A stretch of DNA of 64,000 nucleotides from Acholeplasma sp. OttesenSCG-928-E16 (GCA_030266845.1 JAJDIT010000003.1:1-64000), one strand, 5' to 3'; counted from the stretch's first letter, positions 8,860 through 20,900 are shown. Numbers and translations are program-made. The notes: a model not told the origin generated them from the sequence alone.

Positions 8860-8887
8860 AAAAAAAGGGAAGCAAGTTTGCTTCCCT
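8860..8887 (-). terminator. intrinsic terminator after tuf
   Basis: A nine-base-pair stem GGGAAGCAA/TTGCTTCCC (8867-8886) with a two-base centre is followed by seven T's on the minus strand. It ends the str operon. Confidence 0.92.
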
Positions 8888-8910
8888 TATTTATCTTATT
8901 TTATTATTAA

Positions 8911-10095
8911 TTACTTAATAATAGAAACAACTGAACCAGCGCCTACTGTACGTCCACCTTCACGAATAGAGAATCTTGTTCCTTCTTCGATTGCGATTGG
9001 ATGAATTAAGTCAACTGTCATAGTTGTATTATCACCAGGCATAACCATTTCTACACCTTCGTCTAGTGTAATAACACCAGTAACGTCAGTAGTTGTGAAA
9101 TAGAATTGTGGACGATAATTTGAGAAGAATGGAGTATGACGTCCGCCTTCTTCTTTTGATAATACGTATACTTGTGCAACGAACACAGTATGAGGTTTAA
9201 CTGAACCTGGTTTTGCTAGTACTTGACCGCGTTCAACGTCTTTTCTATCAACACCACGTAATAATGCACCAATGTTGTCTCCAGCTTCTGCATAGTCTAG
9301 TAATTTTCTAAACATTTCAACACCAGTAACAACTGTTTCTCTTGTTGGTCTGATACCAACGATTTCAACTTTGTCATTAACTTTAACAGCGCCTCTATCT
9401 ACTCTACCAGTAACAACTGTTCCACGACCAGTAATAGTCATAGTATCTTCGATAGGCATTAAGAATGGTTTGTCAGTTGGACGAACTGGTGTATCAATGT
9501 ATGTATCTACTGCTTCCATTAATTCCTTAATAGCTGCTTGATAACCTTCATCACCATTTAATGCTTGAACCGCTGAACCTTTGATAATTGGAATTTCATC
9601 TCCTGGGAAGTTATATTCAGAAAGTAATTCTCTTACTTCCATTTCTACTAATTCGATTAATTCATCATCATCAACTAAGTCACATTTGTTTAAGAATACA
9701 ACCATCTTAGGTACACCAACTTGGCGAGACAATAAGATATGTTCTCTTGTTTGAGGCATAGGGCCGTCTGCTGCAGAAACTACTAAAATAGCTCCATCCA
9801 TTTGTGCAGCACCAGTAATCATGTTTTTGACGTAGTCAGCATGTCCTGGGCAGTCAACGTGTGCATAGTGACGATTAGTTGTTTCATACTCAACGTGAGC
9901 TGTATTAATTGTAATACCTCTTTCTTTTTCTTCTGGTGCGCTGTCGATTGAAGCATAATCTTTGATTTGCGCGAATCCATCTTTAGCTAATACAGTTGTA
10001 ATAGCTGCAGTTAATGTTGTTTTACCATGGTCAACGTGTCCGATTGTACCAATGTTAACATGTGGTTTTGTTCTTTCAAACTTTTGCTTTGCCAT
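8911..10095 (-). CDS. tuf: elongation factor Tu
   Basis: At 394 aa it is the standard EF-Tu that delivers aminoacyl-tRNA to the ribosome. The GTPase domain has Gly-His-Val-Asp-His-Gly-Lys-Thr at 19-26, the switch II segment Asp-Cys-Pro-Gly-His and Asn-Lys-Cys-Asp. Domains 2 and 3 follow and the end is the usual Gly-Ala-Gly-Ser-Val-Val. AGGAGG lies upstream of the ATG. It is the last gene of rpsL-rpsG-fusA-tuf and has its own candidate promoter in the 85-base gap after fusA. Confidence 0.99.
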   Translation of the reverse strand: MAKQKFERTKPHVNIGTIGHVDHGKTTLTAAITTVLAKDGFAQIKDYASIDSAPEEKERGITINTAHVEYETTNRHYAHVDCPGHADYVKNMITGAAQMDGAILVVSAADGPMPQTREHILLSRQVGVPKMVVFLNKCDLVDDDELIELVEMEVRELLSEYNFPGDEIPIIKGSAVQALNGDEGYQAAIKELMEAVDTYIDTPVRPTDKPFLMPIEDTMTITGRGTVVTGRVDRGAVKVNDKVEIVGIRPTRETVVTGVEMFRKLLDYAEAGDNIGALLRGVDRKDVERGQVLAKPGSVKPHTVFVAQVYVLSKEEGGRHTPFFSNYRPQFYFTTTDVTGVITLDEGVEMVMPGDNTTMTVDLIHPIAIEEGTRFSIREGGRTVGAGSVVSIIK

Positions 10096-10138
10096 TTTTT
10101 ATATTTCCTCCTAATTGTTTTAATAATTATCCTTATTC

Positions 10139-10167
10139 ATTTTATACCATTTAATTTCTTTTTGCAA
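10139..10167 (-). promoter_or_regulatory. candidate internal promoter for tuf
   Basis: TTGCAA (10162-10167), 17 bases and TAAAAT (10139-10144) lie on the minus strand, with TGG before an overlapping TATAAA. An extra tuf promoter within the str operon is common in bacteria. Confidence 0.5.
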
Positions 10168-10180
10168 GAGATACTCTATT

Positions 10181-12253
10181 TTATAGAGATCCCCTTCTTT
10201 TGATTATTTCATCAGCAATTGTCTTTGGAGTTTTTTCATAGTGATTAAATTGCATAATGAACGTTGCTCTTCCTTGTGTGTTTGAACGAAGCGCTGTTGC
10301 ATATCCAAACATTTCAGATAGTGGTACAAATGCTCTAATAGCAACTGCATTCCCTCTACCTTCTTGTGATTCTAAGCGTCCACGACGACTTGTTAAATCT
10401 CCAATTACGTTTCCTACGTAGTCATTTGGTGTTACTACTTCAACATCCATAATTGGTTCTAATATTGCCGGAACACATTTATTTTTAGTTTCTTTTAAAG
10501 CCATCGATGCGGCAATTTTAAATGCCATTTCAGATGAGTCAACATCGTGATAAGAACCAAATGTTAGGGTAGCCTTTAAATCAACGATTGGATATCCAGC
10601 GATAATCCCATTGTTTAATGCTTCTTCTAAACCTTTTTGAACTGCTGGAATATATTCTCTTGGAATAACTCCACCAACAATCTTATCAACAAATTCAAAT
10701 CCCTTACCAGGGTTTGGTTCAAACTTAATAACAACATGTCCGTATTGACCACGACCGCCTGATTGTCTAACAAACTTGCCTTCTATTTCAGCAGGAGCGG
10801 TAATAGTTTCACGATATGAAACTTGCGGTTCAGCGACATTGGCTTCAACCTTGAACTCTCTTTTCATTCTATCAACAATGATATCCAAATGGAGTTCTCC
10901 CATTCCAGCGATAATAGTTTGTCCAGTTTCCTTATCAGTATATGCTTTAAAAGTTGGATCTTCTTCTGAAAGTTTTTGTAGGGCAACTGACATTTTGTCT
11001 TGGTCATTCTTTGTTTTTGGCTCAATTGCGATATTTATAACTGGTTCAGGGAAATTCATAGACTCTAAAATAATATCGTCATTAACTCCCGCTAGTGTAT
11101 CACCGGTTGTTGTATCTTTTAAACCAACTACAGCCGCTATTTCTCCAGCGAAAACTTCTTTAATCTCTTCTCTGTGATTAGCGTGCATCTGCAAGATTCT
11201 ACCAAATCTTTCTCTTTCTCCCTTAGTAGTATTTTTAACATATGATCCAGAAGTGACCTTTCCAGAGTAAACTCTAAAGAATGTTAGCCTTCCAACATAA
11301 GGGTCAGTCATAACCTTAAAAGCTAAAGCGGTAAATGGCTCATCATCACTAGGATGTCTTATAACTTCTACACCCTTTGAATTTTCACCAATAACAGCGG
11401 CAATATCAGTCGGTGCAGGTAAATAATCTATTGCAGCATCTAATACTAGCTTGACCCCTTTATTTTTAAAGGCAGAACCAACTAACACTGGGAAGAATTC
11501 AACATTTAGTGTTCCTTTTCTAATTGCATTTTTGATCATTGCTGTTGGAACTTCTTCACCTTCTAGATATAGCATCATTAGTTCTTCATCAAAATCAGCA
11601 ATTGCCTCTATCAATTCAGTTCTTTTCTTTTCTACTATATCTTTTAATTCAGATGGGATTTCGATTTCTTCGTAATTCTCATCAGCATTACCATCAAAAT
11701 GATAGGCTTTTCTTTCAATAATATCTATGATTCCATTGAATCCTGACTCTGCACCAATTGGCCATTGAATTGGGTATGCTTTTACTCCCAATCGATTATG
11801 GATTGTTTGAATTGCGTGTTCAAAGTCAGCACCGATTTTATCCATTTTGTTAACAAAGACTATTCTTGGAACCATATATTCTGTCGCTTGACGCCAAACC
11901 GTTTCAGTTTGTGGCTCAACACCAGCTTGTGCATCTAAAACTGTAACCGCTCCATCTAGAACTCTTAATGATCTAGACACTTCAACAGTGAAGTCTACGT
12001 GACCGGGAGTGTCAATAATATTAACTCGATAATCCTTCCAGTAGGCAGTTGTAGCGGCCGAGGTAATTGTAATACCTCTTTCTTGTTCTTGTTCCATCCA
12101 GTCCATTTGAGCGGACCCATCATGGGTTTCACCAATCTTATGGATTTTACCAGTGTGATATAGTATTCGCTCTGTAGTTGTTGTTTTACCGGCATCGATG
12201 TGTGCCATGATCCCGATATTACGTACTTTATTTAGTGGTATATCACGAGGCAT
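10181..12253 (-). CDS. fusA: elongation factor G
   Basis: At 690 aa it has the five-domain EF-G layout and drives translocation of tRNA and mRNA. G motifs are Ala-His-Ile-Asp-Ala-Gly-Lys-Thr (about 17-24), Asp-Thr-Pro-Gly-His-Val-Asp (about 81-87) and Asn-Lys-Met-Asp (about 135-138). Domain IV contains Gly-Arg-Gly-Gln-Tyr-Gly-His-Val. AAGGAG lies ahead of the ATG. It follows rpsG by 22 bases in the conserved str order. Confidence 0.99.
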   Translation of the reverse strand: MPRDIPLNKVRNIGIMAHIDAGKTTTTERILYHTGKIHKIGETHDGSAQMDWMEQEQERGITITSAATTAYWKDYRVNIIDTPGHVDFTVEVSRSLRVLDGAVTVLDAQAGVEPQTETVWRQATEYMVPRIVFVNKMDKIGADFEHAIQTIHNRLGVKAYPIQWPIGAESGFNGIIDIIERKAYHFDGNADENYEEIEIPSELKDIVEKKRTELIEAIADFDEELMMLYLEGEEVPTAMIKNAIRKGTLNVEFFPVLVGSAFKNKGVKLVLDAAIDYLPAPTDIAAVIGENSKGVEVIRHPSDDEPFTALAFKVMTDPYVGRLTFFRVYSGKVTSGSYVKNTTKGERERFGRILQMHANHREEIKEVFAGEIAAVVGLKDTTTGDTLAGVNDDIILESMNFPEPVINIAIEPKTKNDQDKMSVALQKLSEEDPTFKAYTDKETGQTIIAGMGELHLDIIVDRMKREFKVEANVAEPQVSYRETITAPAEIEGKFVRQSGGRGQYGHVVIKFEPNPGKGFEFVDKIVGGVIPREYIPAVQKGLEEALNNGIIAGYPIVDLKATLTFGSYHDVDSSEMAFKIAASMALKETKNKCVPAILEPIMDVEVVTPNDYVGNVIGDLTSRRGRLESQEGRGNAVAIRAFVPLSEMFGYATALRSNTQGRATFIMQFNHYEKTPKTIADEIIKRRGSL

Positions 12254-12275
12254 ATTTTTTTATTCTCCTTATTAA

Positions 12276-12746
12276 TTAAAAACGATAATGAGCGAACGCT
12301 TTATTAGCTTCTGCCATTCTATGTACATCATCACGTTTTTTCACTGCTGAACCTGTTCCGTTTGCAGCATCCATTATTTCTTTAGCTAGTCTATCTTCCA
12401 TTGTTTTTTCATGGCGAAGTCTAGCATATTGAATTAACCATCTTAAACCTAAAGTTTGTTTTCTTTCTGGTCTAACTTCTACTGGTACTTGATAGTTTTG
12501 ACCACCGATTCTTCTTGATCTAACTTCTAATACCGGCATAATGTTATTCATCGCTTCATTAAATACATCAATTGGTTCGCGTCCACTAGCTTCTCTGATC
12601 TTCTCAAACGCACCATAAAGAATTGATTGAGCAGTTCCTCTTTTACCATCTAACATAATTGTGTTAATAACACGTGTCACTAATTTAGAATGATAAATTG
12701 GATCTGGTAATACATCTCTTTTTGCAACATGTCCTTTTCTAGGCAT
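12276..12746 (-). CDS. rpsG: 30S ribosomal protein uS7
   Basis: This 156-aa protein matches uS7 from Met-Pro-Arg-Lys-Gly to the C-terminal Ala-Phe-Ala-His-Tyr-Arg-Phe, with [14 protein letters not shown] in the middle. It is the primary rRNA binder that nucleates the 30S head. A GGAAGGTG ribosome site lies in the 31-base gap after rpsL. Confidence 0.98.
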   Translation of the reverse strand: MPRKGHVAKRDVLPDPIYHSKLVTRVINTIMLDGKRGTAQSILYGAFEKIREASGREPIDVFNEAMNNIMPVLEVRSRRIGGQNYQVPVEVRPERKQTLGLRWLIQYARLRHEKTMEDRLAKEIMDAANGTGSAVKKRDDVHRMAEANKAFAHYRF

Positions 12747-12777
12747 GAGTATTCACCTTCCTTTTTATATTTTTAAA

Positions 12778-13188
12778 TTATTTAGGGCGTTTTGCGCCAT
12801 ATTTTGATCTTGCTTGTTTTCTATTAGCAACACCGGTAGTATCTAAGGTTCCACGAATAATATGATATCTAACTCCTGGCAAATCCTTAACACGTCCTCC
12901 ACGGATTAACACAACGCTATGTTCTTGTAAGCTGTGTCCAATACCTGGGATATACGCTGTAACTTCAGTTCCGTTTGATAATCTAACTCTCGCATATTTT
13001 CTTAATGCTGAATTAGGTTTTTTAGGTGTCATAGTTGTAACACGAGTACATACACCACGCTTTTGCGGAGAATTGAAACTACTTTGTCTTTTTTTAAGTG
13101 TATTTAATCCATATCCTAATGCTGGTGATTTAGATTTATACCCTTTGTCAGTTCTTCCTTTTCTTACTAATTGTTCTATCGTTGGCAT
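12778..13188 (-). CDS. rpsL: 30S ribosomal protein uS12
   Basis: This 136-aa protein is uS12, which lies at the decoding centre and helps control accuracy. The segments [10 protein letters not shown] and [10 protein letters not shown] carry Lys at both positions where streptomycin-resistance changes usually occur, so the sensitive form is seen. It is the first gene of the str operon, with its own consensus promoter and a leader of about 100 bases. Confidence 0.98.
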   Translation of the reverse strand: MPTIEQLVRKGRTDKGYKSKSPALGYGLNTLKKRQSSFNSPQKRGVCTRVTTMTPKKPNSALRKYARVRLSNGTEVTAYIPGIGHSLQEHSVVLIRGGRVKDLPGVRYHIIRGTLDTTGVANRKQARSKYGAKRPK

Positions 13189-13260
13189 CTTCTTTCCTTT
13201 CTAACACACATCCTGGTGTTTCTTTTTTATTATTTTGGCTTAGTAAAGCCACCTTTTCTC

Positions 13261-13293
13261 AATAAAAATATGCTGTTTTTCTTCGCAGCATAT
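13261..13293 (-). terminator. terminator of the surface-protein operon, overlapping the str promoter
   Basis: An eight-base-pair stem ATATGCTG/CAGCATAT with a ten-base loop (13268-13293) is followed on the minus strand by TTTTATT. The str transcript should start near 13289, inside this stem, so the hairpin would form only in RNA coming from the upstream surface operon. Confidence 0.75.
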
Positions 13294-13295
13294 TC

Positions 13296-13324
13296 ATTAT
13301 ATATTTTTTTATTTTTAATGTCAA
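13296..13324 (-). promoter_or_regulatory. consensus sigma-A promoter for rpsL-rpsG-fusA-tuf
   Basis: A perfect TTGACA (13319-13324), 17 bases of A/T and a perfect TATAAT (13296-13301) lie on the minus strand. This makes the str operon independent of the genes inserted upstream. The leader can form GGCTT/AAGCC and AACAC/GTGTT hairpins of unknown role. Confidence 0.9.
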
Positions 13325-13341
13325 TAATTAAATAATTATTT

Positions 13342-14070
13342 TTAGGTTTGCGGGGCATCACTAGATAAAATAACCTTAACAAATTCTAGTTGACTATAGC
13401 TTTTTCCTTGAAGGGATTGATATTCATCATAAGTTATTAAAACTCCATTTTCTATCAAATTATCGAAAGTTTCAAATTCAAATCTTATAAAATAGTCTCT
13501 TTTGATTTTATGATCTGGGGTTTGGTTTAAAGGTGAATAAACAATATCTTCATAGGTTCCACCAAAAATGATATTATCTTCTAGCGGATCAAGTGGTGGG
13601 ATTAGATTTCCTAAATAAAGTTTAGAGGAATATCCGTTATTGTCACTTCTATCAAAAGTAACGCTTAATGTCTTTACGAATAATTCAGATAAAAGCGAAC
13701 TATCTAAATAACCTATTGTATATCCATCAACATCCCCAAGGTTTTCTATTTCAATTTTCCATGTGAATATTTCTGTTGGCATCATATCTATGAAATTCAG
13801 TTTTAAATTTTTATTATTTCCTTCTTCATCTTGTTCTTGCTGAACTAACGTGAAAACTCTAGTACCGTTTACAATGTCTAGGTAACCATCTTTATTTTTA
13901 TCATTTCCTTTATATAAAGTAATTCTTGACTCCACTCTAGCGGTTTCAAAATATACCGGGTTTGTATTTATCGTTGTAACGAAGGTGAACCAAGCAAAAA
14001 CAAGTGAAAAAAGACTTAGCGCTATTAATACACAAGATGAAATTATCGTTGGTATGTTTTTCTTTGTCAT
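13342..14070 (-). CDS. surface protein with SipW-type-like signal segment (242 aa)
   Basis: The N-terminus has Lys-Lys, a hydrophobic run (about residues 8-28) and the motif Phe-Ala-Trp-Phe-Thr at its outer end. This resembles the signal of TasA/camelysin proteins cut by the SipW peptidase. The rest is polar and predicted mostly beta. It includes an Asp/Lys calcium-loop-like stretch (Asn-Lys-Asp-Gly-Tyr-Leu-Asp, near 60) and Glu-Ile-Glu-Asn-Leu-Gly-Asp-Val near 108, like the N..G segments of camelysin-type beta-sandwiches. It is the last of four genes and its ATG overlaps the previous stop (ATGA). It may be a structural subunit outside the membrane. The family is not firmly identified. Confidence 0.7.
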   Translation of the reverse strand: MTKKNIPTIISSCVLIALSLFSLVFAWFTFVTTINTNPVYFETARVESRITLYKGNDKNKDGYLDIVNGTRVFTLVQQEQDEEGNNKNLKLNFIDMMPTEIFTWKIEIENLGDVDGYTIGYLDSSLLSELFVKTLSVTFDRSDNNGYSSKLYLGNLIPPLDPLEDNIIFGGTYEDIVYSPLNQTPDHKIKRDYFIRFEFETFDNLIENGVLITYDEYQSLQGKSYSQLEFVKVILSSDAPQT

Positions 14071-14825
14071 GATATCCTTTCCGCAGTAATCATAATACTT
14101 TCAACATGAAATGTTTTGTGTGATAAAACATTAATTGGAATATCGACATTTTGTAATCCAGTAAAAGTTAACGCAAATATGAAAGTAACTTCTCTTTGCC
14201 TTATATCTTTTGGGTTCCAATTATCATATCCAACTATTTTTGTTAGTGGGGCAATCATAGAGTCTTCGCCTTTGACAAATATTCCATTTCCTTCTGATAG
14301 ATTATTTTCATCAGGATCTATTGAAGTTCCTTTTTCATTAAAATAACATTCAATAAAAGAAACTCTAAAGGCGTCACACATATTAAACTTCTTACCATCA
14401 ATAACGTAGTCATTCCCTTCTACTATATCACCGTTTTCATCAATTGACTGTTCCTTGAAAAAAGGCCCTCCATTAAAATTTCTAATCTTAATCTCGAGGT
14501 TTTTGGATTCATCTGTTGCCGCACTTAGCGTTACAACAAAATATATTTTTTCACCTAATAATAAACCAATAATGGAATCTTCAATCGTAATTGGGACATT
14601 TGGCCCAGTCCCTCTTTGATATTCAAAAAGTGGATCGCTATCCAGTTCATTTCGATATACAATAAATTCGTCGACATAAATCGACTCATCATTATACACG
14701 CTTAAAGATACTGAGGCACTTGTATTATCATCAAGCGACATCCATGCGAAAACAGCCGTTAATAAAATAACTAGCGTAAATAATGTTGATAAAAATGCCG
14801 TTATTAACGTTCCTTTATTTCTCAT
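14067..14825 (-). CDS. surface protein with SipW-type-like signal segment (252 aa)
   Basis: A basic start, a hydrophobic segment (about 7-27) and Phe-Ala-Trp-Met-Ser-Leu-Asp-Asp form an export or anchor signal like that of its downstream neighbour. The remaining 220 residues alternate short hydrophobic and charged stretches, as in a secreted beta-sandwich. One Cys is visible near 141 and another near 151. The protein overlaps both neighbours by ATGA, so it should be made in step with them. It resembles the 242-aa protein in layout more than in sequence. The function is unknown; a minor fibre subunit or adaptor is a guess. Confidence 0.7.
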   Translation of the reverse strand: MRNKGTLITAFLSTLFTLVILLTAVFAWMSLDDNTSASVSLSVYNDESIYVDEFIVYRNELDSDPLFEYQRGTGPNVPITIEDSIIGLLLGEKIYFVVTLSAATDESKNLEIKIRNFNGGPFFKEQSIDENGDIVEGNDYVIDGKKFNMCDAFRVSFIECYFNEKGTSIDPDENNLSEGNGIFVKGEDSMIAPLTKIVGYDNWNPKDIRQREVTFIFALTFTGLQNVDIPINVLSHKTFHVESIMITAERIS

Positions 14826-17800
14826 GCTAAATACCTACTAACTTTATATTCGATAATATAATCTATATTTTGGGTTTGTATTGATGAAAAAATTGATTCA
14901 CGGTAAGCAAAAACATATGTAAACTTAACATAAAAGGATTCCGTAGAATATATATCATCGCCATCATAATAGCCAAATGTTAGTGTATCTGTTCCGGTGA
15001 AACTACCAAGAGTATTTGATTTTTGTGTAATACCATAATCTGATGGGGTAGTACTAAAGCTTTCATAAACGCTGGTAATTGAAACTCCATAGGCAAGTCG
15101 CTCCTGGTATTCAATTGACATTAATGAAGATACAATAGCATCTGTTGCTGATGCTCCGCTATAGCCATCGGTGGCATTAACGTCTCTAACAATTACGGAT
15201 GCTCCATGTAATATCGCAAAAGTAGCTCGATTAAGTGCCCCCTTAGTTCCATATATCTCATTGACGATACCAGTAAATAAGTTATTAATCTCATCTCTAA
15301 TAAATGATGGTAGAGAAGTTATATTGACTACAAATTCATTATTATAAACATGAACCTCTTTTAAAGATGGAAAATCATCCAATCCATCGAATCGATAGAT
15401 TTGATTATCATTTAATAATAATACCTCTAAGTTTGATAGTTCACTTAAAGTAACAATGAAATTATTATTACCATTTGGGAATCCAAAATCACTAACTGAT
15501 ACCGCATCTCTCAATCCATTAAATGATAAATCTAAATATTTCAATCCGTTCATTTTACTAATATATTGCATATCATTAATAGTAATTCCCGAATTTTTCA
15601 TATAAAGCTTTTCAACTCCGGTTAAATACTCTAATCCTTTATATGGAATCATCGAACTATCATTTTCAAACATCAGGCTTTCTGTATATCTACTTAATCT
15701 AGATGTGATAATAAAAGTCTCTTGTGGGGAATATGTTTCATCGCTATGATAGATTCCAAAAATATACTGATATAAAGAATGACTTGTAAATGCTTCATTA
15801 TTACCATATCTTAAAATTCCTGGAACGATAATTTTTGATGAAAATGGCTCCTCTTGAAAGGTTGTAAGGTTAATATTATTGTCCTTTTCAAAGTAGTGAT
15901 CATATTTAAAAGTTACATATGAATCTTTTACCGGGATTTTTGTTTGATCTATATCAATAAACCACAAACCAGATCCACCATATATTAAGTCATACAAATC
16001 AGTGGCTTCTCTTTGTTCATTAGATGCTAATCCGTTATATTCATCAACTGCCATATTAAAGTCAGAAATACTATTAAAAATGATTGTGTTATTTTTCACT
16101 ACCCTTAGTGTAATAAAGGTATTTTCAACCTCGTTTCCGTCTTCATCTATAATATCTATTGAAAAGCGATAAATCGGAAAATCAGCCCCATAGGTAAATG
16201 GGATATAAAAATCATTATATGTATAGCCGTTAGTCCTAGTCACTATTTCTCTATTAAAGTAAGAATAGTAAGGTTGAAAACGCGATACACCGACTGGATT
16301 ATTCTCATTTTCAATATACCTAATTGGAACACTAACTGTTACGTTTGCTGGTGTATAGGCATTTTCAAAATAACAGGTAACATTTAAAAAAACCTTTTGT
16401 AAAATGTCTGGTCCATCCAATCGATTCGGATTAACTTTTAATACATTATTATCAATATAATATGTTTTTTCTGAATTGTTAATAATTTCATATGACAACC
16501 CAACCAACCCATATGAAGAATGTTTTAAAGAATTAATTGGTAGTTCAACCGAACTAAATTCGTTTTCTACCCCAACTTCTTTTGTTAACCTACTTATTTC
16601 TATAACACTATTAAACAAATCGGCAACTATTAAATTAGCATATGTGAAATTATCAACAATCGATTCTTCTGATTTACCAACAACCGGTATATCTATCCAT
16701 TCGGTTTTGTTATTGTAATAAACTCTTATTATTTCAACGCTTTTATTTAGATATAAGATATAACCTAAACTGATAGTTGAGGTCTCGCTTTGATAGTACA
16801 TATCCTCAAAAAGTACTTTATCGGTATCACTTGAGGATTCTAATTCAACCCCATCTTTATCTAAGAGGGTGTATTCAAAAACACTATTAAAGTAATCATT
16901 TTTATAGGGTAGCATAAACGCACCATTAATGGCGTATGCTTTCCTTGTTTCATTAGTTTGTTCATCAATAACCACTTCACTAAATGAATACTTTTCAAAA
17001 GATTCAGCGACCACTGCCGCACCAGCTTTATGGTAATCAGTATCCGCAACAACAAATACATCATAGGTCCTACTTTCTATGGTCCCTTGATATTCAACAG
17101 TCACCTCTAAACTCACCTTAAGTGTCTCGTCGACTTGGGCTACTTTCCCATCGTTTGATACAACGCTTTGATTGCTAGATGAGTAACTATATAACACTTC
17201 GTGATTATAAAAATTAAGCGGAAAATCTAAATCGTCATAAACATATAAACAGTTTCTTTTTTCAATGAATTGATCACTGTAAAAAGGTGAAAAACGACCT
17301 ATTAGTATCTGATAATTTTTATCTAATAAAATCGTATTTATGTCTGCCATTTTTACATTAGAGGCTTTTATTTCAAAAAGTCTGAAAGCCAATTCAAAAA
17401 CCGTTGACGAATCACTCGATTGGGTGTTTATTGAAACATTATCCAAAGTCAAGGTCTCTGATAAAACAATCACAGCATTAGGAGTATTGATATCAATTAC
17501 GTTTTCATTTAAATCGGTTATCGTTCCATTATAGATCGCATGTGTTCCAATATAATTATGGTAGATTGAAAACTTAAAACCATTTAGGTTAAATTGATGC
17601 TCGTTTAGATTAATGTGATAGTCACTTTTCATAACCAAATCATTAGTTAATTTTAAATCCGCCATCAACTTAAGAGTTTTTCTTTCTTCACTGACTAATT
17701 CAGGGTTATTAAAGGAGTTTGTATCTATCATATAATAAGCAAATTCTTCAATAGAATTAATTTCTATATATGTTTTTTCACTTGAATCATATTCAATATT

Positions 17801-17908
17801 AGAAGAAATTCTACCCGCTATATCTTGAAAGTATGCGTAAAAAACAGTTCCAAAAAACACAATATGCAAGACTATTAAAATAGAAATCAAAAATCTCCTT
17901 TGTTTCAT
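14822..17908 (-). CDS. large surface protein with beta-solenoid, Ig-like and leucine-rich regions (1028 aa)
   Basis: A membrane segment (about 7-27) ends in Tyr-Ala-Tyr-Phe-Gln-Asp, the closest match in this locus to the SipW-substrate pattern A-Y-F-x-D. Residues 45-180 look like a right-handed beta-solenoid with an Asn-Leu-Asn-Gly rung. Near 240-290 there is an Ig-like unit with Ser-Ser-Ser-Asn-Gln-Ser-Val-Val. Residues about 755-860 hold four or five leucine-rich repeats (Leu-Lys-Tyr-Leu-Asp-Leu-Ser-Phe-Asn and Leu-Glu-Val-Leu-Leu-Leu-Asn-Asp-Asn). There is no C-terminal anchor. GGAGG lies ahead of the ATG, 14 bases after the 1641-aa gene. The domain mix suggests adhesion or matrix building outside the cell. 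Confidence 0.75.
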   Translation of the reverse strand: MKQRRFLISILIVLHIVFFGTVFYAYFQDIAGRISSNIEYDSSEKTYIEINSIEEFAYYMIDTNSFNNPELVSEERKTLKLMADLKLTNDLVMKSDYHINLNEHQFNLNGFKFSIYHNYIGTHAIYNGTITDLNENVIDINTPNAVIVLSETLTLDNVSINTQSSDSSTVFELAFRLFEIKASNVKMADINTILLDKNYQILIGRFSPFYSDQFIEKRNCLYVYDDLDFPLNFYNHEVLYSYSSSNQSVVSNDGKVAQVDETLKVSLEVTVEYQGTIESRTYDVFVVADTDYHKAGAAVVAESFEKYSFSEVVIDEQTNETRKAYAINGAFMLPYKNDYFNSVFEYTLLDKDGVELESSSDTDKVLFEDMYYQSETSTISLGYILYLNKSVEIIRVYYNNKTEWIDIPVVGKSEESIVDNFTYANLIVADLFNSVIEISRLTKEVGVENEFSSVELPINSLKHSSYGLVGLSYEIINNSEKTYYIDNNVLKVNPNRLDGPDILQKVFLNVTCYFENAYTPANVTVSVPIRYIENENNPVGVSRFQPYYSYFNREIVTRTNGYTYNDFYIPFTYGADFPIYRFSIDIIDEDGNEVENTFITLRVVKNNTIIFNSISDFNMAVDEYNGLASNEQREATDLYDLIYGGSGLWFIDIDQTKIPVKDSYVTFKYDHYFEKDNNINLTTFQEEPFSSKIIVPGILRYGNNEAFTSHSLYQYIFGIYHSDETYSPQETFIITSRLSRYTESLMFENDSSMIPYKGLEYLTGVEKLYMKNSGITINDMQYISKMNGLKYLDLSFNGLRDAVSVSDFGFPNGNNNFIVTLSELSNLEVLLLNDNQIYRFDGLDDFPSLKEVHVYNNEFVVNITSLPSFIRDEINNLFTGIVNEIYGTKGALNRATFAILHGASVIVRDVNATDGYSGASATDAIVSSLMSIEYQERLAYGVSITSVYESFSTTPSDYGITQKSNTLGSFTGTDTLTFGYYDGDDIYSTESFYVKFTYVFAYRESIFSSIQTQNIDYIIEYKVSRYLA

Positions 17909-17922
17909 TAATCCTCCACTTT

Positions 17923-20900
17923 TTAAATAACAGGTAACTTAACTGTAAAGTATCTCGTATAGGTGCCCCCGTTATAATTAACTGTTACCGAAATGATTCC
18001 CTCTCCTTCTTCATTTGTATCTGTTCTTTCAATCCGATAACCATTTGCTCCAGATGGTATAATTCTAATTTTTCCAGACTCAACATTCCAAGATAAGGTT
18101 ATCCTTTCGGCATCGTCTGTAATAATATTAGTAGGTAATTGTAGATATTTAGAAGAAATGGTATTTATTTCTTTTAACAAGAAACAAAGCGTTAAGGCAT
18201 CTATATCGATCTCATCAATATCTGGTTCATATATAAATTCATAACCGTTAAATTCATATAAATAAGTTGGCAGTAAGTTTTTGTTGTTTTTGTAGGCAAA
18301 ATAAAGTCTAGCAAAAATCGGTTGATTATAGTAAAACTCAATGCCTGTTCCCGTGATGTTTAGATATTGCAAGATCCCAGAATTAATTTTTAACAGTTCC
18401 GTCATCTCATTGACTTTTGGATTACCTCTAATATCTAAGTATTTTAAATTGATGAGTCTTTCCACTTCTAAGATATTCGAAATGTTAGTATATTTAAACT
18501 CTAACTTTTCAATCGTTTCAGACAAATATCTAGCAACTATATTTAACGTTTTATCGCCAGAATCATTAGCAAACAAATCATTAGCGCTATTTCCGATTGC
18601 CGAAAACTCTCTTAGGTTTACAAAATAACTAAGAATTAATAATGGATTTTCAGTTGAAAAATCTAGTTTATCTACTGGTAAATAAAAGAAACTATCCTCT
18701 TCTTCTCCTAAAATGTTATAACTTAATATTCTTTCCAAATATTCGATAATTAAGCAATACTCACATTTATTTATTTCTAAATCATCGTGTTCATCTAAGG
18801 TTCGATCATAATTACTTAAATTTAAAACGTTACTTAGTTCAGCTATCACGTCATCATCACCCTCAAAAAATTTAAGGATTGCCTTATATTCCTGTGAACT
18901 TATCGTATATAATCCATCTGAAACATTATTGAAAACCGATGGATCTATATTGCTAATGATATCGCCGATTTTGATAGATGAATTTATCTGTCCAACCCCT
19001 CTTGCCCAATCAAAAATCAGTGTAAACTCATCTAGATTCTCAACAAAAGTATAAATCAAAGCTTTTTCAGCAACCCCTTGACTATCAAAAGAACCACTTA
19101 TCGTCATATCGACTGTCTTAATAAGTGTTGATAAAGAACTCTCAAAATAACTTTGATAAGCGGTGTTATTATATCGTGCACTAGTATTTAAGTAGTGATA
19201 AATAACCGTATATTCAGTATAAGAAATCGTGGATGAACCATCAGATATTTTGGTATTCATACCTTCAAAAAGACCACCAGTTTGAAACAAATACGAATTA
19301 GCACCATATACATCTTCAAAATAGACGATCTGTCCGTTATTGTTTTGCGCCCACCCTAAAATGGTATTTAAATCACTTAATATTGATACCGCATCATACC
19401 CATCATGGATTGTACGATATGTGTTAATCGAGGCGATCATTGCATTTCTTACAGTATCACTTAGATTGTATGAATTTGTAAAAATCCCCACTTTTACTAA
19501 ATTATCTGCAAAATAATCCACGTTATAGGTCGTATCATATCCATTACTTGCAATGTAGGCAGCTATTACTTGTTGTTCTGTTGTTGCAAAAGAACCGACC
19601 GCCGACCCAAAAGTTGGACTAAACCATTCATTTTTTGTTTCTGAGTAGCTATCAAGACCAATTGATCCTAAAAAAGACATCATCGAATCATTAGAGAGTG
19701 CTGAAAGTCCCAAACCAGACTTTAAGTAAGAAATTAAGGAAGTCCCTTGTGTTTGTTGTCCACCTGTTCCTTTGGAACCAATATGAACTGCCCATGCCCA
19801 TAGCTGATTAAAGATTGGATCTGTCGAAGTTGTTGTTCCATTACTAGTTGAATATGTAAATTGATAGGTTAGTTTCATGGTTTCTAAGAGATTGTCATTT
19901 TTTGTGATTATTGTTTGCCAAACCGGGTAATAATCCATATAGCCCATTGACCAAACATACGCCAAAATCACCTCTTCTTCCAAAGAAGAAATCGATGAGG
20001 TTCCATCTGAAACATTTGATGAATAGTATTGATAATAATTTTCGTTTGAACTAGGAATAACTGAATTTTCTACTAAAGTATTAGCTGCAACCGCCGTGTT
20101 GGACTTTGCCCAAGCGATTATTTTGGCGTAATTGCTGTCTAAAAACACACTTTCTAGACTAGTAATATCACTATCAGAAAGGAGATTATCTTCTACAAAT
20201 ACGTACTTTCTAAATTCCGCTTCAAAAGCTGGATATTTTTCACAGTATTTTAAAATAACCGCAATCTCTCCATCGCTAAATGTTTCTGATCCATCTGATG
20301 TAATCCAAGAAACGCTATCATCTATATAACTAACACTACTTACTGGTGTCTTTATTTCAGACCCCTTCGCCCATGCAATAAGATTAATAAAGTCGGTAAG
20401 GGATTGTGAATCAATATAAAAATCACTGTTCCCTAATTCTAAAATTAATTTTTTGCACATATTTATATCATGCATAAGAATATAATCATCCAATGCGTAA
20501 ACATCGGTTGAAACCAATTCAAATATTTCCTTTCTAACCCCACTTATAATTGAATACGCCGGTTTTGGTGTTACCTGTTGCATTACTTGAATCTTGATAG
20601 TATAAAACAACTCATTAAAATTATTAAAGCTTGAATTACTCTTTGTTACTGCTGCCGGTGTATCAAAATATAAAATCTTATACCCCAGCCTACCTACATC
20701 CTCTTCACTTGATAAATATAATTCTACTCCAATTGGTATTCTTTCTTCATTTGTTGTAAGGTTGCTTAAATTAACAATCGCCTTGTTCCCATTTTCAATG
20801 CTAGATAATATTTCCTTATCATCAACTAATACTCCGGTATCATCATATCTTAAGAAATATTTGATTGTATATCCCATATAATCCGTGATTAATGAAAAAT

